From NCBI RefSeq assembly GCF_002953735.1, contig NZ_CP025536.1:564001-628000 (forward strand): a stretch of 64,000 nucleotides of DNA, given 5' to 3'. Origin of the DNA: Streptococcus pluranimalium. GTDB taxonomy: Bacteria; Bacillota; Bacilli; Lactobacillales; Streptococcaceae. The notes beneath the pieces are model-generated. The model was not told where the DNA came from. It did not search any database and worked only from the letters and a program-made list of their open reading frames with translations. This document shows, in pieces, positions 8,660 through 17,376 of this stretch (positions are counted from its first letter, which is position 1; each line of letters begins with the position of its first letter). Position numbers and translations under genes: made by a program.

Positions 8660-10087
8660 TTGTCTAAACAATATAAAAACCTTGTCAACGGAGAGTGGAA
8701 ACTTTCAGATAATGACATTAAAATCTACGCTCCAGCAACAGGAGAAGAACTAGGATCTGTCCCAGCTATGAGTCAAGAAGATGTTGACTACGTTTACGAA
8801 ACTGCTCGCGCTGCTCAACCAGCATGGCGTGCACTTTCTTATGTAGAACGTGCAGCTTACCTTCATAAAGCTGCAGATATCCTTGTTCGTGATGCTGAAA
8901 AAATTGGGGCTGTTCTTTCTAAAGAAGTTGCTAAGGGTTATAAAGCAGCGGTTTCTGAAGTTATTCGTACAGCAGAAATTGTCCGCTATGCAGCTGAAGA
9001 AGGTGTTCGTATGGAAGGTGAGGTTCTTGAGGGCGGTAGTTTTGATGCTGCTAGCAAGAAAAAAATTGCCATCGTTCGTCGTGAACCTCTTGGTCTAGTG
9101 CTTGCTATTTCACCGTTTAACTATCCCGTTAACTTGGCAGGTTCAAAAATTGCTCCAGCCTTGATTTCAGGGAATGTTGTTGCTCTTAAACCACCAACGC
9201 AAGGATCAATTTCAGGTCTATTATTGGCTGAAGTATTTGCTGAAGCTGGTCTTCCAGCTGGTGTCTTCAGTACCATTACAGGGCGTGGTTCTGTTATTGG
9301 TGACTACATTGTAGAACATGAAGCTGTTAACTTTATTAACTTTACAGGTTCAACTCCAGTTGGTGAACGTATCGGTAAAATGGCTGGTATGCGTCCAATC
9401 ATGCTTGAGCTTGGTGGTAAAGACTCAGCTATCGTTCTTAAAGATGCAGACCTTGAGAAAGCAGCTAAAAACATCGTAGATGGTGCCTTTGGTTACTCAG
9501 GTCAACGTTGTACAGCGGTTAAACGTGTTCTTGTACAAGAAGAAGTTGCTGATGAACTTGTCGAAATCATCCGTGAAAAAGTTCTTAAATTAACAATCGG
9601 TAACCCAGAAGATAATGCGGATATCACACCACTTATCGATACTGGTGCTGCAGACTTTGTTGAAGGACTTATTAATGATGCTGTTGAAAAAGGCGCTGAA
9701 GTTAAGACTGAAATCAAACGTGAAGGTAATCTTATCTGCCCAGTCCTTTTTGATAAGGTAACGACTGATATGAAATTAGCTTGGGAAGAACCATTCGGTC
9801 CTGTCCTTCCAGTTATCCGTGTTAAATCAGTTGAAGAAGCTATTGAGATTTCAAACCAATCTGAATACGGTCTTCAAGCTTCTGTATTTACAAACGACTT
9901 CCCACTTGCTTTCTCAATTGCAGAACAGCTTGAAGTTGGTACAGTACACATCAATAACAAAACACAACGCGGTACCGATAATTTCCCATTCTTGGGAGCT
10001 AAAAAATCTGGTGCTGGTGTCCAAGGGGTTAAATACTCTATTGAAGCTATGACTTCTGTAAAATCGGTTGTCTTTGATATTAAATAA
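8660..10087 (+). CDS. gapN: Non-phosphorylating NADP-dependent glyceraldehyde-3-phosphate dehydrogenase GapN
   Basis: This 475-residue aldehyde dehydrogenase superfamily enzyme oxidises glyceraldehyde-3-phosphate directly to 3-phosphoglycerate and supplies NADPH, which matters in streptococci lacking the oxidative pentose phosphate route. The catalytic Cys284 lies in GYSGQRCTAVKR and the general base Glu250 in MLELGGKDS, the same numbering as the well-studied S. mutans enzyme. The Rossmann region has FINFTGSTPVGERIG. Translation starts at TTG, supported by AAAGGAGG 7 bases upstream. It is monocistronic. Confidence 0.97.
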   Translation: MSKQYKNLVNGEWKLSDNDIKIYAPATGEELGSVPAMSQEDVDYVYETARAAQPAWRALSYVERAAYLHKAADILVRDAEKIGAVLSKEVAKGYKAAVSEVIRTAEIVRYAAEEGVRMEGEVLEGGSFDAASKKKIAIVRREPLGLVLAISPFNYPVNLAGSKIAPALISGNVVALKPPTQGSISGLLLAEVFAEAGLPAGVFSTITGRGSVIGDYIVEHEAVNFINFTGSTPVGERIGKMAGMRPIMLELGGKDSAIVLKDADLEKAAKNIVDGAFGYSGQRCTAVKRVLVQEEVADELVEIIREKVLKLTIGNPEDNADITPLIDTGAADFVEGLINDAVEKGAEVKTEIKREGNLICPVLFDKVTTDMKLAWEEPFGPVLPVIRVKSVEEAIEISNQSEYGLQASVFTNDFPLAFSIAEQLEVGTVHINNKTQRGTDNFPFLGAKKSGAGVQGVKYSIEAMTSVKSVVFDIK

Positions 10088-10126
10088 TCAAAAAAATCGT
10101 TCTAATTATTAGAGCGATTTTTTTGA
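10088..10126 (+). terminator. Terminator of gapN
   Basis: A hairpin AAAAAATCGTTCTAA / TTAGAGCGATTTTTTT lies directly behind the gapN stop codon and is followed by a run of T. Confidence 0.85.
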
Positions 10127-10191
10127 TGACATTAAGATTTTTTCTTGTCTTTTTTAATTCTTCTCTTTATAATGAAGAAAAGGAGTTGCAG

Positions 10192-11493
10192 ATGAAGAAA
10201 ATATTACTCATATTATTCTTTCTTATCGGGGGAATATTTTTAATAATGTTTTTAGGAAGAATGTTCTATACCCAATATCGACAAGAAAAAGTAACAAACT
10301 TTGTTGAGGGCTTTCAAAATAATCTTAGTCGTGATATCCCGATATCAAATGGGCAAGAAGTTTGGTCGGATAAGGAATCCTGGATTTATTTTAGCATAGG
10401 CGAAGAAGGTAACCCTGTTCAAAAAGAATTAAAGGCGCTAATGCCTAAGCAAAATCAGCTAGGGAAATATGCCAATCATGAAGTTGAGCGTCTGCACCTA
10501 CTCTATCCGCAAAAAGCATCGTCTAATTTAGATGGAATTTCAGAATTAGTCTTAAAAGAAAGTAGTTATCGCATTAAGGGATTAGATATTATCAAGGAGA
10601 AAGATAAAGAACATCAACGGATACATTTTAAAGATGCTAGGTATAAGACTCCTTTTACTTTAAATGACTTAATAAGGGATAAAGCTGCTTTTCGGAAAGT
10701 TATTGAAGCGGCAACTAGCCAGGGATCTTGGTCACAAGAGAGAAAAAAAACAGTTTTAGAACCCTTCCAAAGTGATGATTGGTCAGAGATTAATTTTTCT
10801 TATAAGGATAGCCAGCTTTTTTTGACTAAGGAACTGAGTCTACCACTTACGTCTATTTTTGATGCTATTCAAGGAACATATCTCACAGGGAATGATTTAA
10901 CAAGTTATCAAGATTACCAGGAGGAGAAGAAAAAGAATCTTAAGAGAGTTGCTTTAACTTTTGACGATGGGCCTAATCCTGACACAACACCTCGTGTTTT
11001 GGAAATATTAGATCAATATAATGCTAAAGCGACATTTTTTACGCTTGGTCATAAATTAGCTGGTCAGGAGACATTAGTAAAAAGAATGATTGATCAAGGT
11101 AATGAAATTGGAAATCATACTTGGTCTCATCCGAATTTGACAACTCTATCTGTTGAAGGGATCAAGCAAGAAATTACAGCTACTAATCAAGCGATTGAAA
11201 AGATTACTCATCAAAAACCAACGTTGATGCGTCCGCCTTATGGAGCTACTAACGCAACGGTACAAGCTGCTGTGGGTATGAAAGAAATTATGTGGACAGT
11301 TGATACTCTCGATTGGCAAAGTCATTCCACACCCGCCATCATGAAAAAACTTAAGGAGCAGTTGACGCCTGGAGGAATTATCTTGATGCATGATATTCAC
11401 CAAACATCCGTAGATGCTTTGCCGTCAGTATTAGACTATTTAAAATCGCAAGGTTATGAGGTTGTTACAGTTAGTGAGTTATATGGTTATTGA
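10192..11493 (+). CDS. pgdA: Membrane-anchored peptidoglycan N-acetylglucosamine deacetylase
   Basis: This 433-residue protein has an N-terminal membrane anchor (residues 4-24), an extracellular region of about 220 residues and a C-terminal NodB polysaccharide deacetylase domain. Metal and catalytic motifs are present: LTFDDGPNPD with Asp258/Asp259, NHTWSHPNL with His309 and His313, RPPYGATN, and ILMHDIH. PgdA-type enzymes deacetylate GlcNAc in peptidoglycan and confer lysozyme resistance. The ATG at 10192 has AAAAGGAG in front. The upstream-extended start at 10123 lies inside the gapN terminator and was rejected. It stands alone in the operon. Confidence 0.92.
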   Translation: MKKILLILFFLIGGIFLIMFLGRMFYTQYRQEKVTNFVEGFQNNLSRDIPISNGQEVWSDKESWIYFSIGEEGNPVQKELKALMPKQNQLGKYANHEVERLHLLYPQKASSNLDGISELVLKESSYRIKGLDIIKEKDKEHQRIHFKDARYKTPFTLNDLIRDKAAFRKVIEAATSQGSWSQERKKTVLEPFQSDDWSEINFSYKDSQLFLTKELSLPLTSIFDAIQGTYLTGNDLTSYQDYQEEKKKNLKRVALTFDDGPNPDTTPRVLEILDQYNAKATFFTLGHKLAGQETLVKRMIDQGNEIGNHTWSHPNLTTLSVEGIKQEITATNQAIEKITHQKPTLMRPPYGATNATVQAAVGMKEIMWTVDTLDWQSHSTPAIMKKLKEQLTPGGIILMHDIHQTSVDALPSVLDYLKSQGYEVVTVSELYGY

Positions 11494-11515
11494 TTAGTTA
11501 AAAAATGAAAATATA

Positions 11516-11568
11516 AACAGGCTTAGAATAACGTTGTCAAGAAACGCTCCTTCTAAGCCTTTTTATAT
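11516..11568 (+). terminator. Terminator of pgdA
   Basis: AACAGGCTTAGAA is followed after a loop by TTCTAAGCCT and TTTTTATATT. The long stem AGGCTTAGAA / TTCTAAGCCT is perfect. Confidence 0.85.
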
Positions 11569-11615
11569 TGTTCAATTGTCAACAGAGCACCGAACAGGCA
11601 CATTTCTACCTAACC

Positions 11616-12701
11616 TTATTTCTTTAATGATAGGGTCTGATTTTTGAGTTGTAATTCTTGGACAGAAGCCATCTTTTTCAATTTTTTGAGATCTTCTTTG
11701 TGAGTGACTAATGAAATAACTTGTCCTTCTTTTCCCATACGCCCAGTTCTTCCAGCACGATGGGTATAGGTTTCACGATCACGGGGGATGTCAAAATTGA
11801 TGACCGTTTCAAGGTTGTTGATGTCAATTCCTCTAGCGACTAGATCAGTAGCTAGTAGTAAACTTAATTCATAGTTTTTGAATTTCTCCAAGATAACTTT
11901 TCGCATTTTAACATTGATGTCACTTGCGAGTGAGACAGCAGATGTGCCATTGAATTGTAGCCTCTCTTCAGCCGCACCCAAATCAGATAGGTTATTGAAA
12001 AACACTAGTCCACGAAAATCAGGGATGTTACTGAGTTTACGCAAAAATTCTAGGCGCTCGCGTTTTTCAAGACTAATATAATAATGAGCGATAGCACTTT
12101 GTTCCTGATCAGAAAGATCAATAATTTTGGTGTCATCAGCTAAACTATCAATGCTTATCTTTTGAGTTGCAGATAGATAGACCATTTGATGATTGCGGGG
12201 AACATGGTTACTAATCTTAGTGACAAATTGTATTTGAGAATCGCTTAAGAGTTCATCGTATTCATCAAGCACAATTGTATTGATGTTCATCATTTTAACT
12301 TTTTTAAGTTTCACTAGTTCAAAAATACGTCCGGGTGTGCCGATGATGATTTCAGGTCCTTTTTTTAGGCGTTCAATTTGTCTTTTTTGGCTAGATCCTG
12401 AAAGCAGTAGCTGCGGGGTCAATCCGATTGATTCCGCCCATGTTTTAGCAACGTCAAATAATTGACCAGCTAATTCACTATTAGGAGCTAAAATGAGTAA
12501 TTGTTGTGCTTTTTTAGGCGTCAGTGTCAAGAGTAGAGGCCACATATAAGCCAATGTTTTACCAGTACCAGTTGGGCTAGTGCCTAAAACATTTTCACCA
12601 GCAGATAAGGGTGAAAATAGCTCCTTTTGGATAGGTGTTGTGTCATTAAATCCAAGATCAGCAAGTTTGTTCTGCCATTCTTTTGGGAGATGTTTAATCA
12701 T
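11616..12701 (-). CDS. DEAD-box RNA helicase (short form)
   Basis: The 361-residue superfamily 2 helicase consists of two RecA-like domains with almost no C-terminal extension. Motifs in order: TPIQKELF (Q motif), SPTGTGKTLAYMW (I), APNSELAGQ (Ia), GTPGRIFEL (Ib), LDEYDELL (II, DEYD instead of DEAD), YLSATQ (III), LLATDLVARGIDI (V) and HRAGRTGRMG (VI). It probably unwinds RNA in ribosome assembly or mRNA decay. It is transcribed away from udk, with overlapping divergent promoters. A specific paralogue name cannot be assigned. Confidence 0.93.
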   Translation of the reverse strand: MIKHLPKEWQNKLADLGFNDTTPIQKELFSPLSAGENVLGTSPTGTGKTLAYMWPLLLTLTPKKAQQLLILAPNSELAGQLFDVAKTWAESIGLTPQLLLSGSSQKRQIERLKKGPEIIIGTPGRIFELVKLKKVKMMNINTIVLDEYDELLSDSQIQFVTKISNHVPRNHQMVYLSATQKISIDSLADDTKIIDLSDQEQSAIAHYYISLEKRERLEFLRKLSNIPDFRGLVFFNNLSDLGAAEERLQFNGTSAVSLASDINVKMRKVILEKFKNYELSLLLATDLVARGIDINNLETVINFDIPRDRETYTHRAGRTGRMGKEGQVISLVTHKEDLKKLKKMASVQELQLKNQTLSLKK

Positions 12702-12735
12702 GGGGATTCCTTTTATTTTTTTCTGTAGATTTGCT

Positions 12736-12764
12736 TTATATTATAGCATGAATTGTGATATAAT
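12736..12764. promoter_or_regulatory. Divergent promoter region helicase / udk
   Basis: A plus-strand TATAAT at 12759-12764 with a TG extension points to udk. A minus-strand TATAAT at 12745-12740 points to the helicase gene. Both lie in the 95-base gap. The -35 regions are weak. Confidence 0.6.
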
Positions 12765-12796
12765 AGCTAACAATGTTGTAAAAAATGGAGCGAACA

Positions 12797-13426
12797 ATGC
12801 GTAAAAAACCTATTATTATTGGTGTTACTGGTGGTTCTGGTGGTGGAAAAACCAGTGTTTCTCGAGCAATTTTAGCTAATTTCCCAGATGAAAAAATTGC
12901 TATGATTGAACATGATTCTTATTATAAAGATCAGGCTCATCTGACCTTTGAAGAACGTGTGAAGACTAATTATGATCATCCACTTGCTTTTGATACGGAT
13001 TTAATGATTGATCAGCTTAACGAACTCATTGAAGGTAGACCTGTGGATATTCCTGTCTATGATTACACTCAGCATACCCGTAGTAGTAAGACTTATCGCC
13101 AAGAGCCACAAGACGTCTTTATTGTGGAAGGTATTCTTGTTTTAGAGGATAAGCGCTTGCGTGATTTGATGGATATCAAATTATTTGTGGATACAGATGA
13201 TGATATTCGTATCATCCGTCGTATTAAGCGTGATATGGAAGAGCGGGGGCGTAGTTTAGATAGTATTATCGATCAGTATACCAGCGTGGTTAAGCCCATG
13301 TATCATCAGTTTATTGAACCTACTAAGCGTTATGCTGACATTGTTATCCCAGAAGGTGTGTCTAATACCGTTGCTATTGACTTGATTAATACCAAAGTGG
13401 CGAGTATTTTAGGCGAATCTTATTAA
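12797..13426 (+). CDS. udk: Uridine kinase
   Basis: The 209-residue P-loop kinase phosphorylates uridine and cytidine in pyrimidine salvage. It opens with [20 protein letters not shown] (Walker A). Also visible are the nucleoside-site [27 protein letters not shown] and the [13 protein letters not shown] arginine-rich lid. ATG 12797 is preferred over the in-frame ATG 12785 because GGAG lies 6 bases before it and nothing precedes the earlier one. Confidence 0.96.
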   Translation: MRKKPIIIGVTGGSGGGKTSVSRAILANFPDEKIAMIEHDSYYKDQAHLTFEERVKTNYDHPLAFDTDLMIDQLNELIEGRPVDIPVYDYTQHTRSSKTYRQEPQDVFIVEGILVLEDKRLRDLMDIKLFVDTDDDIRIIRRIKRDMEERGRSLDSIIDQYTSVVKPMYHQFIEPTKRYADIVIPEGVSNTVAIDLINTKVASILGESY

Positions 13427-13505
13427 TGAAAGAGTCTTGTTGAGAAAGTTATAAAATCGGTGGATTATGTAAGGATAATTCACTGATTTTTTAGTAGGGA
13501 GAAAA

Positions 13506-13781
13506 ATGTTAACGGTATTATTAATGGCATTGTTTATCTGGAATTTGTTTGTTTTTTTAGCCTACGGCTATGACAAGATTCAAGCAATTAAAGGAGGGTG
13601 GCGAATATCGGAACGCTTTTTACTGACCATTACCTTTTTTTTAGGTGGCCTGGGAGCTTTGATTGGTGGCAAGTTATGTCATCATAAAACACAGAAGTGG
13701 TACTTTGTCTGGTCATGGTGGTTAGGGATTTTGTTGATTTTAGGGATGATTGTTTTCATATTGTTTCTTCAAAATGTGTGA
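13506..13781 (+). CDS. DUF1294 family small membrane protein
   Basis: This 91-residue protein has an N-terminal helix, a conserved YGYDKIQAIKGGWRISE segment, a glycine-rich membrane stretch (GGLGALIGGKLCHHKTQKW) and a C-terminal helix. The YDKxxA, RISE and HKT motifs identify the DUF1294 family, whose function is unknown. GGGAGAAAA precedes the ATG. It follows udk at 79 bases and may be cotranscribed. Confidence 0.85.
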   Translation: MLTVLLMALFIWNLFVFLAYGYDKIQAIKGGWRISERFLLTITFFLGGLGALIGGKLCHHKTQKWYFVWSWWLGILLILGMIVFILFLQNV

Positions 13782-13906
13782 GCTGTTTTTTGTCATTAAG
13801 AAGTATTTACAATTGAAACTAATGTATAGAATAACTAAATTGTGAAAAATATTAAAGAGATTATTATTTTTAGCTTGAATTAGTAAGCTATTTGAATTAT
13901 TAATAA

Positions 13907-14038
13907 GGTGCAGGCAATCGTTATGTCTATAATTTTCCTGTTGTCATTCGAAAAGGTCTAGACATTGATAAGATTATGATGGATCTTTCAGATTTTTTAA
14001 TTCATGGAATTATCGTCAAGGAGAATATTATTGATTGA
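13907..14038 (+). pseudogene. Possible coding remnant without start codon
   Basis: The 291-base gap after the DUF1294 gene holds a frame that opens directly after TAA, without a start codon, and reads about 43 residues of ordinary protein composition (for example NRYVYNFPVVIRKGLDIDK) before TGA. It looks like the surviving 3' end of a gene whose upstream part is lost. The family is not recognised. Confidence 0.3.
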
Positions 14039-14072
14039 TTTTTTCTGATACTTTTTCGATAATGAGTTAATA

Positions 14073-14819
14073 ATGATGCTATTTAAGCAGAAAGTGGTGA
14101 CAGTATTGCATTTATACTTTATAGATGGTCTTGGCTCAAATCACTATTACACGAAAACATTTGCTGAGCATTTGTCATCGTTCGGTATTCAATTACAATA
14201 TTTAAACTTACCCGACGACTTAGCCCATTTAGTAGCTTGGTTTGAAGACATGATTTCTCAAGAAGAAGTGGTTTATTTGACAGGATTTTCCTTGGGTGCA
14301 GATATTGCTAATTATTTAGCTAACCATAGCAGAGTTGATTATTTAATTCTTTTAGATGGTGGCTTAAGGGTTCATGATATTTCCCAACAATCTTTAGAAC
14401 AGGAAATTACAGATGCCTTATCTTATCTAGAAGTTTGCCAAATTTCCGATATCAATCTTGCTATTGAGGAAGAAAAAAAGAGTACCAAGCATTGGAGCAA
14501 CTATCTTGAAATGGCTGTTCGTGAAAATTATGTCCAGACAACTACTGGCTACCAACTAAAACTCAACTCCGATAGGGTTATCAATCTCTTAAGGACGAGG
14601 CGAAAGTGTTGGTTGGATAATCAAGAAAGAGAGTTAAGAGTTGAGACACTCCTTATTTTAGCAGGACAACCCACAGAATATCTTGAGGTCAAAAAAGAAG
14701 CTCTTAAACCTGATGATAATGTGACTTATTGTGTCTTACAAGATGCAAGTCATCAGCTTTATTTAGATGATGTCGCAGGGCTTGTGGATGGTATTGTGGA
14801 TTTTTTAAAGCCAGCATAA
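14073..14819 (+). CDS. Alpha/beta hydrolase fold protein
   Basis: This 248-residue protein carries a nucleophile elbow GFSLGAD (Ser at about residue 74), an Asp-containing stretch [12 protein letters not shown] and a C-terminal [10 protein letters not shown] that provides the likely catalytic His. This is an alpha/beta hydrolase, possibly of the thioesterase-like type (opening [20 protein letters not shown]). The substrate is unknown. The start is uncertain: ATG 14073 or 14076 has no clear ribosome site, and TTG 14106 is an alternative. No signal peptide, so cytoplasmic. Confidence 0.75.
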   Translation: MMLFKQKVVTVLHLYFIDGLGSNHYYTKTFAEHLSSFGIQLQYLNLPDDLAHLVAWFEDMISQEEVVYLTGFSLGADIANYLANHSRVDYLILLDGGLRVHDISQQSLEQEITDALSYLEVCQISDINLAIEEEKKSTKHWSNYLEMAVRENYVQTTTGYQLKLNSDRVINLLRTRRKCWLDNQERELRVETLLILAGQPTEYLEVKKEALKPDDNVTYCVLQDASHQLYLDDVAGLVDGIVDFLKPA

Positions 14820-14825
14820 TTATGG

Positions 14826-14831
14826 TATAAT
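14826..14831 (+). promoter_or_regulatory. Extended -10 placing the start site at the ATG of the fRMsr gene
   Basis: TGG-TATAAT ends 7 bases before ATG 14839. With normal spacing transcription would begin at 14838-14839, so the mRNA would be leaderless. No ribosome site is visible upstream. Confidence 0.6.
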
Positions 14832-14838
14832 AATATCT

Positions 14839-15336
14839 ATGATTAATAGTATAAAAAAAGATAATTACGAGATTTTGTTAGCTCAAGCGGAAGGCTTATT
14901 TGCCAATGAAAACAATGCATTAGCTAATCTGTCAAATGCTTCAGCCATGATTAGAACAACGCTACCCAATACCGTTTTTTCAGGTTTCTACCTGTTTGAT
15001 GGGCAAGAATTAATTTTGGGTCCCTTCCAAGGTAATGTTTCCTGTGTACATATCGCCCTTGGTAAAGGTGTTTGTGGTGAATCTGCTGAAAAGAATGAAA
15101 CCTTGATTGTTGACGACGTAACCAAGCATGCCAATTATATTTCCTGTGATTCAGCAGCCATGAGTGAAATTGTTGTTCCGATGGTGAAAAATGGCAAATT
15201 GATTGGTGTTCTTGACTTAGACTCAAGTGTTGTTGGTGATTATGATGAGATTGATCAAGAATACTTAGAAAAATTTGTTGCTATCTTACTTGATAAAACA
15301 CGTTTTAATTTCCACATGTTTGGAGTAGAAGATTAA
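14839..15336 (+). CDS. GAF-domain free methionine-(R)-sulfoxide reductase
   Basis: The protein is a single GAF domain of 165 residues. Three cysteines occupy the positions used by fRMsr enzymes: Cys69 (GNVSCVHI), Cys79 (GKGVCGESA) and Cys103 ([15 protein letters not shown]). The SEIVVPM and VLDLDS motifs are typical. It should reduce free methionine-R-sulfoxide in the cytoplasm as part of oxidative-stress repair. Its stop codon shares a base with the dnaX start (TAATG), so the two are coupled. It appears to be translated from a leaderless mRNA. Confidence 0.88.
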   Translation: MINSIKKDNYEILLAQAEGLFANENNALANLSNASAMIRTTLPNTVFSGFYLFDGQELILGPFQGNVSCVHIALGKGVCGESAEKNETLIVDDVTKHANYISCDSAAMSEIVVPMVKNGKLIGVLDLDSSVVGDYDEIDQEYLEKFVAILLDKTRFNFHMFGVED

Positions 15337-17003
15337 TGTACCAAGCCCTTTATCGTAAATACCGGAGTCAACGTTTTGATGATATGGTTGGACAGACGGT
15401 TATTTCGACAACCTTGAAAAAAGCTGTCGATTCAGGTAAAATCAGCCATGCTTATCTCTTTTCTGGTCCGCGAGGAACTGGAAAAACCAGCGCAGCTAAA
15501 ATTTTTGCCAAGGCTATGAACTGCCCTAATCAAGTGGATGGCGAACCTTGTAATCAATGTGATATTTGCCGTGATATTACTAAGGGAAGTCTTGATGATG
15601 TTATCGAGATTGATGCGGCATCAAATAATGGTGTTGATGAGATACGTGATATTCGAGATAAATCAACCTACGCACCAAGTCGAGCAACCTATAAGGTCTA
15701 CATCATTGATGAGGTTCACATGTTATCCACAGGTGCTTTCAATGCCTTGTTGAAAACCTTGGAAGAGCCAACGGAGAATGTGGTTTTTATCTTAGCGACT
15801 ACGGAGTTACATAAGATTCCAGCCACTATCTTGTCTCGTGTTCAACGATTTGAATTCAAAGCTATTAAACTAGCTGATATTCGTGAGCATATGGCAAGCG
15901 TTCTTGATGAAGAATCAGTACCTTATGATAAGGATGCACTGACGCTTATTGCCAGAAGAGCTGAGGGAGGTATGCGTGATGCTTTGTCTATTTTGGATCA
16001 AGCTCTATCCCTGTCAACTGATCAAGGTGTCTCTCGCGAAATCGCTGAGGAAATAACCGGCTCCATCAGCCTAGCGAGTTTGGATGCTTATGTTGAGAGT
16101 TTGATGATAAGTGACACAACTGCAGCCTTAAATCACTTAGAAATCATTTTTGATCAAGGTAAAAGCATGAGTCGCTTTGTAACAGATTTGTTGCAGTACC
16201 TGAGAGATCTGTTAATTGTTCAATCAGGTGGTGAGAATACCCATATCAGTCCTATTTTTGAAGCTAATCTAGCTTTGGAGTCTCAAACGATTTTTGACAT
16301 GATTGATGTGGTAACAGATGGCTTACAGCAAATAAAGCAAGGAACTCATCCTAAGATTTATGCTGAAATGTTGACCATTCGTTTATCTGAAAGAATTGCT
16401 AAAGGGAGTCACGAAACGCATTTACCGGATGATGTTTGGCAACAGTTTCAGGAAATGAAAAATGAGATTGCCCAGCTTAAAGAAAAATTAGCTGAAACAC
16501 TCAACCAATCATCATCAGTTTCTGTGACTAAACCAACAAAACGTACGACACGTTTTAAAGTGGATCGTGAAAAAATCATAACGATTATGCAGGAAACGGT
16601 TGAGGATTCTGAAAAATCTCGTCAGTATTTGGAAGCTTTGAAAACCTCATGGAATGAGATTTTAGATTCTATTACCCCACAGAACCGCGCCTTGCTATTA
16701 GGGTCGGAACCTGTTTTGGCTAATAGTGAGAATGCTATTTTAGCTTTTGATGCAGCCTTTAACGCGGAACAAGTTATGAAACGAACAGATTTGAATGATA
16801 TTTTTGGTAATATCATGAGTAAGGCGGCTGGTTTTTCACCAAATATCATGGCTGTACCTAAATCAGATTTCAACAGCATTCGAACAGAGTTTGCCAAACG
16901 AATGAAATCAGCTAAACAGACCGAAGAAGCAGAGGAAGCACAGGCTACTATCCCAGAGAATTTTGCCTTTCTCTCTGATAAAATTTCCACAGTAGAAGAC
17001 TAG
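15336..17003 (+). CDS. dnaX: DNA polymerase III subunit gamma/tau
   Basis: The 555-residue clamp-loader ATPase shows Walker A GPRGTGKTSAAK, the four-Cys zinc module (CPNQVDGEPCNQCDIC), Walker B YIIDEVHMLS, sensor 1 (LATTELHKIPATILSR) and RAEGGMRDALSILDQ. The C-terminal 170 residues are the less conserved tau region. It loads the beta sliding clamp at the replication fork. The ATG overlaps the stop of the preceding GAF gene. Confidence 0.97.
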   Translation: MYQALYRKYRSQRFDDMVGQTVISTTLKKAVDSGKISHAYLFSGPRGTGKTSAAKIFAKAMNCPNQVDGEPCNQCDICRDITKGSLDDVIEIDAASNNGVDEIRDIRDKSTYAPSRATYKVYIIDEVHMLSTGAFNALLKTLEEPTENVVFILATTELHKIPATILSRVQRFEFKAIKLADIREHMASVLDEESVPYDKDALTLIARRAEGGMRDALSILDQALSLSTDQGVSREIAEEITGSISLASLDAYVESLMISDTTAALNHLEIIFDQGKSMSRFVTDLLQYLRDLLIVQSGGENTHISPIFEANLALESQTIFDMIDVVTDGLQQIKQGTHPKIYAEMLTIRLSERIAKGSHETHLPDDVWQQFQEMKNEIAQLKEKLAETLNQSSSVSVTKPTKRTTRFKVDREKIITIMQETVEDSEKSRQYLEALKTSWNEILDSITPQNRALLLGSEPVLANSENAILAFDAAFNAEQVMKRTDLNDIFGNIMSKAAGFSPNIMAVPKSDFNSIRTEFAKRMKSAKQTEEAEEAQATIPENFAFLSDKISTVED

Positions 17004-17143
17004 CTCAAGCTGTGTTCAACCCATCGTCATTATGATGAAGATATTTATAGATCTAGCTGAGCGTAAGCGTAAAGAGGAAACGGCTTTTGGTAGCTGCTTC
17101 CTCTTTATATTTATGGTTCGATGTCTTTTATAAGAATAGACTT

Positions 17144-17172
17144 TTGCTCAGATTATTTCTTTTTGTTATAAT
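17144..17172 (+). promoter_or_regulatory. Promoter giving a predicted leaderless mRNA for the 65-aa membrane protein
   Basis: TTGCTC (17144-17149), a 17-base spacer and TATAAT (17167-17172). The expected start site is 17179, exactly the A of the ATG. No ribosome binding site is present. Confidence 0.65.
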
Positions 17173-17178
17173 ATCAGC

Positions 17179-17376
17179 ATGCCTTATTCACAATTTTTTG
17201 TCGTGGCACTAATCTGTGCACTTGAAACTTATTTTTTTAATCAAGCTATGATGACTGGTAATTATTTACTAGCCTTTTTTTGGGGATTGATGTTACTGAG
17301 AAATCTTCGTCGTGTTCAGTTAGTCTCACGATTTACAAAACGCTTGTTGGAGCAATTTACCAAGAAGAAAGACTAA
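17179..17376 (+). CDS. Small membrane protein, DUF3272-like
   Basis: The 65-residue protein has two hydrophobic helices (about residues 4-20 and 27-42) and a basic C-terminus ending KKKD. It resembles the short streptococcal DUF3272 family by size, location between dnaX and birA, and the LLRNLRRV segment, from memory only. It runs 20 bases into the 3' end of convergent birA. The promoter position predicts a leaderless transcript. Confidence 0.65.
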   Translation: MPYSQFFVVALICALETYFFNQAMMTGNYLLAFFWGLMLLRNLRRVQLVSRFTKRLLEQFTKKKD

